Assembly: GCF_030463535.1 (NCBI RefSeq)
Contig: NC_132896.1
Location: 22,859,709-22,923,708, forward strand
From: Salminus brasiliensis
Taxonomy: Eukaryota > Chordata > Actinopteri > Characiformes > Bryconidae
Direction of reading: 5' to 3'
Length of the DNA: 64,000 bases
Position 1 is the first letter of the stretch, and every line of letters starts with the position of its first letter. Below, in pieces: positions 57,585 to 64,000 of the stretch. The notes under the pieces are model-generated. The model ran no database searches. It worked only from the letters and a program-made list of their open reading frames with translations, and was not told the origin of the DNA. The position numbers and the translations under genes are program-made.

Positions 57585-57870
57585 TGTAACGGTCACTTTA
57601 AGGTGGGGTACAGTGCGCATGTGCATGGAGAGTTTGGAGGAAAGCGCGGGAGAGTGTGTGCGTATGGTGAACTGTGCTGGGTTGTAGCCTGGGTTCTCCA
57701 GCTGGTGTTGTCTGGGAAGTTGTGACGAGTGAAGTGGAGGTGCTCTCATTGCTCATTAAAACCGTCTCTGAAACCCCTGCACGACGTGTTCCCTGTGTGT
57801 CTCTTAATGGAGCTAAGTATTCACCTCTCCACGAGAGCACCCACCTAACACCATACTTCCAGTCGTTACA
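57585..57870 (+). repeat. 3' LTR
   Basis: Same 286 bp as the 5' LTR with one transition. Confidence 0.95.
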
Positions 57871-57874
57871 AATA

Positions 57875-58129
57875 CATGACATTTTGTGTATCTGTGTGTA
57901 ACCTGCCATTTTTTTTTACAATCTAGGTACACAGTCACATTCTGCAATGTATACAATTGCTCAGAGAAACTCGCTGGACACTGTCTGCTGGTTCAGCCTG
58001 GATTATTCTCCTCCACCGTGCTCCAAATGATCTGAATTAAATTTATTAAATACAGTTAACAAAAGATAAGCAGTCTCTGTCTCCTCATACATGTTCTCCG
58101 CAGCCACGCTGAAAGCAGACTCTAAAATA
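57875..58129. other. anonymous stretch
   Basis: No feature recognised. Confidence 0.4.
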
Positions 58130-58521
58130 TTCCTGCGCCCCCTAGCGCCTGACGAGCGCCGTCCTAGTTTCAGTTATAGTCATGTGTGTTTAATTTAGGT
58201 TCTTTGTTTGTGTTAACACATTACACCTGAGGCTGTGGTATTTAAGTGGCTAGCGCTAGATACCCCTTGCCAAGAATTAAACTTAAACTTGTAGATACGT
58301 TCAAACTGAGGTATTCACGGTAGCCATCTCGCGTAGGGAATCTAGTGCTGTAGGTTTTTGTTATCCCTCCTCATTGTTTCTACCCACCATAGCCTAGCTC
58401 TACGTATTCCACCAGCCTCAAGTCCGTTTGTTATACGCCCTTTTGTGTTCAATATATACTCTTGCATCGTACCATCCCTGCGAGTGTTCATCCCGCCTAG
58501 TCACGACCTAGCCAGTCATGA
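58130..58521 (+). mobile_element. gypsy LTR fragment
   Basis: Contains gcgcctgacgagcgccg (compare gcgcctgacgagcgcgg on the minus strand near 60758-60774), a late promoter-like region, and the end tcacgacctagccagtcatg followed by aca. It resembles the 3' part of a related LTR; the 5' part and any internal region are absent. Confidence 0.5.
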
Positions 58522-59149
58522 CACAAACAAACAAATTAATTAACAATAATCCTTAATTTTAATTAAAAATCTTAATTTTGAGATACCATAGGACTTTCGA
58601 CTAGGCAGAAATACATATCTGGATATCCCTAACTTAGTTTTGTCTAATTGTTACTTGCATTCAATATATCTACACTTTAATCTGCAGTAAAATCTTCAGA
58701 TAGTTTCAGATACCTAATCCTATAGTTTCTATATTTAAAATAGCCTTTTTTATCTGAATATCTTCAACTGGAATTATGAGTAATTTGAACTAAAAATGAC
58801 ATATCTCTAATGTACTTTATATATTATTTGTTTCGATATATGAATTTATTATTCTTAAGAATCTTGAGAGCTGGCTCAAACTGCAATTTCATCTAGTCCA
58901 CATATAATTAAAGACATCTTAATTGAAAAGTATGTTTAGTCATAAAATAATTGCAGATATCTGTAATGTAAGTCTGGTTGCACATATTAATGTAAAACGA
59001 CTTGCCACTGAACGTTTTCGTTATATCTTTGACTTGTTCCAATGGAGGATAGTTATGGTGAGTAAGTTAATGTGTTTGATTTACTTTCATAATGAACAGA
59101 TTAGTTCATGTGCTAGGAATGTGCAATGTGTGTTTTGTTTTTGTTGTTT
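58522..59149. other. anonymous AT-rich stretch
   Basis: No feature recognised. Confidence 0.4.
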
Positions 59150-59900
59150 TTTTTGTTTTGTTTTTTTTACAACTGGCATTGTCACAAAGCAGCTTTACAG
59201 AAAAGGGGGAACCATACTCCTCTGGTCAGAACTATTTACAAATTATTGATAAAGGTCACAGAACCACCGATTAGGACTGTTCTACTGCTCAGGTAAATTT
59301 GTGAAAAATGGAAAAGCAAGCTAAAAAAGGGAAGAAATGAAATTGGCTTGGAAAGTGGTACTTTGAGGTGAAAGTTGTGAAACAGAGTACATGTAAGAAT
59401 GTGTAGTGTGACGTGCATGTGTGATGTACTGACACCTTGGAGCTAACTGTTCATGACATGCTTCCATACTCTTGAGAGAGCAGCCAGTAAATACAGTATA
59501 ACTTAATATAATTATAGTAATGGTGGTCAAAGTAATGAGAGTAATGATAGTTAATGGTGGCAATAATAATAGTGGCAGATAGATAAGAGTCCATGTAAAT
59601 TTTAATATAGTCATTAGACAGGTAGCAGTGGCAGGAGGGTGGGCAGCTGGTCTGACACCGGTGGTAGAGGAGTCTGGGGGCAGCTGGTCTGATGCAGGTA
59701 AAGGGGACCCCAGCTATCTTCCAACAGGTCGGGCCGGATGAGTGGGCGGCCATTAACTATACGACGGTAAAGAGAAGTTCTAAATGGATTTATGGAGAGC
59801 AAAGAATGTTGAGCAGTAGCAGTTTACTGAGAGCAGAGAATGTTGAGCAGTATCGGAGTGTGGTTTCAGCTCTGCAGTTTGTGAGGCTGAGGTAAAAATG
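59150..59900 (-). mobile_element. L2 3' UTR fragment
   Basis: Minus-strand L2 tail: gtcacaaagcagctttac, ctcctctggtcagaactatt, then the cagctggtctgatgcaggta block and ggtcgggccggatgagtggg, matching 10890-11390 in reverse. Ends near the end of ORF2. No coding frame. Confidence 0.75.
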
Positions 59901-60453
59901 TCTCTAGACATCTCTTTTCACAGAGGCACAAACACAGCTGCCTTAGTTGTGCAGAGGGCAGCTTGCAGGAGTTTGAAAGCTCTAAAGTTATACTGCCTTT
60001 GAGCACTCCTCTGCTTTATGAAGCTCTAAAGCAATGTGTCATTGCTAAATAACTGAAATACATCTGATTACAACCAAATTATTACATTGGGGTACCTACA
60101 TTTGTGTCACACCTTCAAGACAGGATGACGAGTTGTTGTTAACAAGCTTTTTTATTAACTCAACCTTTGTACATACATGCTTAGCATCATTGCACTGCCT
60201 CACCATTCATCAACACTGCAGTAACTGCTCCCATAGGCTCCTTTTCCAAGGATATATACTAAACCAATCACAGTGCAGCATTTCTCTGCATCCAATCACA
60301 GTAGCCCTATAACAGTCAGTTGCTAAGCCAACTATGTTTATATGTAGTGATATTATGTCTGAATATTGCGATGATAATCACTGGAGCACCGAAGTCAGGT
60401 TATGCTTGCCCTTATTAGAACAATTGGGCTAATTAATGTAGGCTGTAATACAA
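59901..60453. other. anonymous stretch
   Basis: No exon or repeat recognised. Confidence 0.4.
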
Positions 60454-61227
60454 TGTCATGCTGGCTAGGCGAGACAAGGGAACACTTGCAGGGACAGAGC
60501 AATGCAAGAATATGGTCTTTAATGATGAAACCAAACAAACAAACACAAACAAACGAGGCAGCAAAGTACAGGGTCCAAAAACCGGAAACAGAAAACAAAC
60601 AGGTGACAACAGAATTGGGGCTAAACCTGGGAAGACTACCTAAGGCTGGAACGTAGCCCGGGAGCAAAGCGAGAATGGGCAAATCAAACAAAGGGAGGAA
60701 GGCTAGAACTCAAAGAAACCAATGAAACTAGCAAAACAAAACCACACCCCAAAACCGCGCTCGTCAGGCGCTAATAAACTTACTTGACTAGAGTGCCAGG
60801 GAACCGGACGCCAAAACCCAGTGGCGACCAACCGGTGACCCAGACAGCAATCTCCTTCTGAACGTGAAACCGCTCCGATAGAGCATCCACTACCGAAACC
60901 TGTAGACTCTCCTAGAAGTCTCATGAACGTGAAGCCAACCTTACAGCTTGGCATCGCAAGAGTAATTCTCGGCGACGAGGCATCTGCGTTTGCTCCCTTT
61001 GTACTCCAGCTCTCAGGTGAAACGAATCAGAACTAAACAGAAAACATGGCGTCTTACTTCGACCGCTGTCAACATAAAAGTCCTTAGTGAGAAAACCAAC
61101 GGGAGGAACAGACAGTACATGAACACTGAAATCAACCCAACATCGACTGAAAAGTCCCAAGGAGCCTGTGGACCGCGGCCCGAAACCGCCCCTGGGGGGG
61201 GGGGGCGCGGCGCCGCTGTGGCTGACA
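60454..61227 (-). repeat. 3' LTR of the deleted gypsy
   Basis: 774 bp, on the minus strand from TGTCAGCCAC to CAGCATGACA. Preceded by the G-run purine tract. Confidence 0.85.
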
Positions 61228-61385
61228 GTACCCCCCCCCCCCGAAGCGGCCGGTTGGGTCCCCCGACGGGGACGCCCCGGTCGCCGGCCAGATGCCTGAG
61301 AAGCGGGCCCACTCGGTCCGATGAGACGGGCTGCGGCACCTGCCGTCTGGAGAACTCCTGGACCAACGCCGGGTCCAGGACGTTA

Positions 61386-62232
61386 CTAGCCGGTTCCCAG
61401 GAGCGTCCCTTCCACTTCTACAGGCTCCGGCAGCGTGTCCGCCGGGGTGGCCTCGTCCAGGGGCCCAGGCACCACAGGCTTGAGCTGCGACACATGAAAC
61501 ACAGGATGTATACGTGAGACAGAAACCTCGTTGATGTGCTTGACAACCTCGAATGGATCCATGTACTTAGCTGCCAATTTCTGAGACGGAAGACCAGTCC
61601 GAATGTCCCGTGTGGAGACCCATACGCGATCTCCAGGCGCGTATGACGGGGTCTCCCCACGCTTCCGATCGACCTGTGTCTTATAGCGCCGCAGGAAGGT
61701 CTGGATGTGCTGATGGGTCTTGGCCCAGACAGCTTCGCTGCGGCGCATCCATGCATCGACTGCTGGTACTCGGGTCTCTGCAGCAGTCCAAGGGGCCAAC
61801 GGGGGTTGGTAGCCTAACATACACTGATAGGGGGTGAGGCCAGTGGTCACGCACCTCAGCGAGTTCTGGGCCATCTCGGCCCAAACCAGATACCACGACC
61901 AGTCACTGGGGTAGTCGTGACAGTAGATCCGCAGAAACCTTCCCAGCTCCTGGTTAGTGCGCTTGCACTGGCCATTGGTCTGTGGGTGGTATCCTGAGGA
62001 AAGACTTGCGCTCACCCCCAGGTGCTCGCAAAACACCCCCCATACCCGGGATGTGAACTGGGCCCCTCGGTCTGATACTATGTCCTCCGGGATTCCGAAA
62101 TTCCGGGCAGATCCGTGACAAAGTCCACCGCCAGGTGAGACCACAGGCGGTCAGGGACGGGCAGAGGCATGAGCTTCCCCGAAGGGAGCGTCTTGGGGGT
62201 TTTGCACAGGGCGCAGGTGTTACATGAAATGA
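61386..62232 (-). pseudogene. gypsy integrase, defective
   Basis: The 252-codon frame 62144-61386 reads NFGIPEDIVSDRGAQF (second Asp), SSGYHPQTNGQCKRTNQELG and a C-terminal RIHPVFHVSQLKPVVPG. Just upstream the first-Asp segment (HLAVDFVTDLP) lies in another frame. About 150 bp between the two are missing when compared with 17030-17180. The catalytic Glu is Lys (QCKRTNQ where QCERTNQ is expected; AAG for GAG). The chromodomain is reduced to its end (RSWEPASNVLDPALVQEF) in a third frame. Confidence 0.85.
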
Positions 62233-63671
62233 TTATACGGTGAATGTCTGCCCGCATTCCTTCCCACCAGTACTTGGCTGCCAGTAGGTGAAAGGCTTAC
62301 CTGGGTGGCCGGCCGTTGGAGAGGCGTGGGCCCAACCAATGAGCCTTTCCCGGAACGCGCTCGGTACATAGACCTTGTCCGGGGGGCACACTGCGGGAAC
62401 GACGGTGTTGGAAAGCGCCTCGGCTATCTCTGTATCGAGGTCCCATTGTATCGCCGCGACTGAAACAGAAGGTGGTAATACGGGTACCGGGTCGACCTCT
62501 CCCTCGTCCGCCGTTTGGTGGATGCGGGAGAGGGCGTCCGCCTTGGTGTTACGGGAGCCTGGCCTGTACGTGATGTGAAACCGGAACCTGGTGAAAAACA
62601 GGGACCACTTGGCTTGCCTGGGGTTCAGACACTTAGCTTGCCGGAGATACTCGGGGTTCTTATGGTCGGTAAGTACCAGGATTGGGTGGTCAGCGCCCTC
62701 CAACCAATGGCGCCACTCTGACAGCGCCATCTTGACTGCCAGGAGCTCCCGATCCCCTACCCCGTAGTTCCGCTCTGCTCCTGTGAGCTTCTTAGAGTAA
62801 AACGCGATGGGGTGCAAGCGGTCGCTTCCCTCCTGTCTTTGTGACAGGACGGCCCCCACCCCTGTACTGGAGGCATCCACCTCCACCACGAACGGTCTGC
62901 GGGGATCGGGGTGGCGCAACAATGGGGGCGATGTGAAAGCACGCTTAAGTGCTTGAAACGAGTCCTCTGCGGCCTGCGTCCATGTGATGCGCCGCGGGGC
63001 TCCCTTAAGTAATGACGTGATGGGCGCTGCCAAACTACTGAAGTCTCTAATGAACCTCCTGTAGAAGTTTGCGAAAGCCTAGAAAGCTCTGTACTTGCTT
63101 GACCGAGCCTGGTGACAGCCAATCCAGAACCGCCTGAACCTTTGCCTGATCCATAAGAACCCCCGCTCGCTGATGATGTAACCCAGAAAAGGTATCCCCG
63201 GCACGTGGAACACACACTTTTCTAATTTAACGAACAGCAGGTGGGACCTGAGTCTTGCCAGGACCAGGCGGACGTGACGCACATGGGTGATCAGGTCAGG
63301 GGAGTACACCACGAATCGTCCGAGGTAGTCCCTCCGGACGTCATTGATAAACGACTGGAAGACGGAGGGGGCGTTGGCTAGGCCATACGGCATGACCCGG
63401 TATTGGTAATGCCCCCTGGTGGTCATGAACGCCGTCTTCCACTCGTCCCCCTCCCTGATCCGCACGAGATTGTATGCGCTGCGCAAGTCTAACTTGCTAA
63501 ACACCCGGGCCTCCCGCAACTGTTCGAGGGCGGACGGGACCAACGGCATGGGATAGGGGAAGCGCCTGGTTATCGCGTAATCTATAATAATAATAATAAT
63601 AATCTATACACGGCCTCAACCCCTCCCCTTTCTTCTGAATTAAAAAAAAAACCTGACGCTACAGGAGACTT
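62233..63671 (-). pseudogene. gypsy RT and RNase H, defective
   Basis: From the high-coordinate end: RT N-terminus with a (TAT)n expansion at the DYRGLN position, then 63549-63079 reading [31 protein letters not shown] and [17 protein letters not shown]. The YLDD box expected between GRFVV and YSPDL is absent. A frameshift follows, then 63033-62233 reads RNase H ([45 protein letters not shown]) and the start of integrase. Loss of YLDD rules out RT activity. Confidence 0.85.
63583..63603. repeat. (TAT/ATA)n inside gypsy RT
   Basis: Seven trinucleotide units at the codon pair Asp-Tyr of RT motif 2. It also shifts the frame. Confidence 0.85.
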
Positions 63672-63854
63672 AGACGTCTTACTTCGACCGCTGTCAACAT
63701 AAAAGTCCTTAGTGAGAAAACCAACGGGAGGAACAGAAAGTACATGAACATTGAAATCAACCCAACATCGACTGAAAAGTCCCAAGGAGCCTGTGGACCG
63801 CGGCCCGAAACCGCCCCTTGGGGGGGGGGGGGGCGCGGCGCCGCTGGGCTGACA
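63672..63854 (-). repeat. truncated 5' LTR of the deleted gypsy
   Basis: Matches 61045-61227 with a few differences, including G-run length. The rest of the LTR is missing. Confidence 0.85.
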
Positions 63855-63859
63855 TACAA

Positions 63860-64000
63860 CAGGTGTTGAGGATCAAAATACCACTAAATCTGAAGCTGAA
63901 GTGCATTCTTCAACCCTGCCAGCTCTGTTATGACACAGTACAGTGTAAACAGTACTGTTTACACTGGAATGAACAGCTTTTCCACAGGTTGCGCCTCTCT
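63860..64000. other. flank of the deleted gypsy
   Basis: Unique-looking sequence with a small palindrome-like actgtttacactggaatg context near 63951. No gene. Confidence 0.4.

Larger units (their letters stand above)
50798..57870 (+). mobile_element. young, near-intact Ty3/gypsy retrotransposon
   Basis: A 7073 bp element with 286 bp LTRs (50798-51083 and 57585-57870) that differ at one visible site (51009 C versus 57796 T). A 4 bp target duplication (AATA, 50794-50797 and 57871-57874) marks the insertion. Order: 5' LTR, lysine-tRNA primer site, about 1 kb leader, gag-protease, pol, 0.4 kb trailer with a purine tract, 3' LTR. No envelope gene. Protease precedes RT and integrase follows RNase H, as in Ty3/gypsy. 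Confidence 0.95.
60454..63854 (-). mobile_element. Ty3/gypsy element, internally deleted, with TSD
   Basis: Bounded by a perfect 5 bp duplication, TACAA, at 60449-60453 and 63855-63859. On the minus strand: the first ~183 bp of the 5' LTR (63854-63672), then directly RT, RNase H, integrase and the pol end, a G-rich polypurine tract (61228-61240), and a full 3' LTR (61227-60454). Gag, protease and most of the 5' LTR are deleted. The exact TSD shows that the deletions happened after insertion or that a defective copy was mobilised. Confidence 0.9.

Noticed and set aside
57328..57725. Frames after pol considered as envelope
   Set aside because: Cross the purine tract into the LTR, lack a signal peptide, fusion peptide or glycosylation pattern; the element has no envelope gene.
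61013..61366. Pro/Arg-rich frame on the minus strand
   Set aside because: Spans the pol end, the purine tract and LTR start; a read-through artefact.

Overview
This is vertebrate nuclear DNA, almost certainly from a teleost fish. The evidence is intron-containing genes with GT-AG introns, fish-type L2 LINEs with their conserved 3' tail, many Tc1/mariner copies, chromovirus-like Ty3/gypsy elements and tRNA-derived SINEs. An ostariophysan (characin or catfish relative) is my guess from the SINE and L2 types, but it cannot be proven from the window. Most of the 64 kb is mobile DNA, often nested. The single-copy genes are few and have short exons.

Host genes. (1) 25329-30643 (-) is a complete four-exon tmem129, an ER-resident E3 ubiquitin ligase, rebuilt exon by exon to 360 aa. 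(2) 44682-46008 (-) is a five-exon secreted four-helix cytokine gene rebuilt to 138 aa. Its exon sizes, all phase-0 introns, cysteine pattern and DNCT motif at the start of exon 4 match interleukin-9. This is the most notable find in the window. (3) 5355-7525 (+) holds two or three exon-like blocks resembling a teleost-expanded family of uncharacterised SAMD3-like proteins, split by a Tc1 element. (4) 23071-23190 (+) is a coding-looking exon of an unidentified gene, interrupted by another Tc1. (5) 46748-47092 (+) is an unidentified ORF with an N-terminal lipid-anchor-like motif.

Layout. 1-5 kb: Tc1, gypsy RNase H and L2 debris. 5.3-7.5 kb: gene remnant plus a Tc1 element. 7.6-11.4 kb: L2 LINE with its endonuclease deleted. 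11.5-12.7 kb: SINE, MITE and Tc1 pieces. 14-18.7 kb: a solo LTR and a tandem pair of gypsy remnants sharing a central LTR, with an L2 tail inserted. 18.7-25 kb: L2 piece, a degenerate short-motif array and three Tc1 copies, one of them intact (23193-24794, transposase 340 aa). 25.3-30.6 kb: tmem129, with Tc1 and L1 debris in intron 3. 31.6-34.2 kb: Tc1 pieces and an L2 copy that keeps its endonuclease but lacks RT. 34-44 kb: L2, other LINE and SINE fragments and long anonymous stretches. 44.5-46.1 kb: the cytokine gene. 46-50.7 kb: unique sequence, a diverged tandem repeat, and a SINE inside a Tc1 relic. 50.8-57.9 kb: a young, nearly intact Ty3/gypsy element (LTRs with one mismatch, AATA target duplication). 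58-64 kb: LTR and L2 debris and a second gypsy with an exact TACAA target duplication but heavy internal deletion.

The genes do not form a pathway. The cytokine would act in immune signalling and TMEM129 in ER protein disposal; the rest is a record of repeated transposition.
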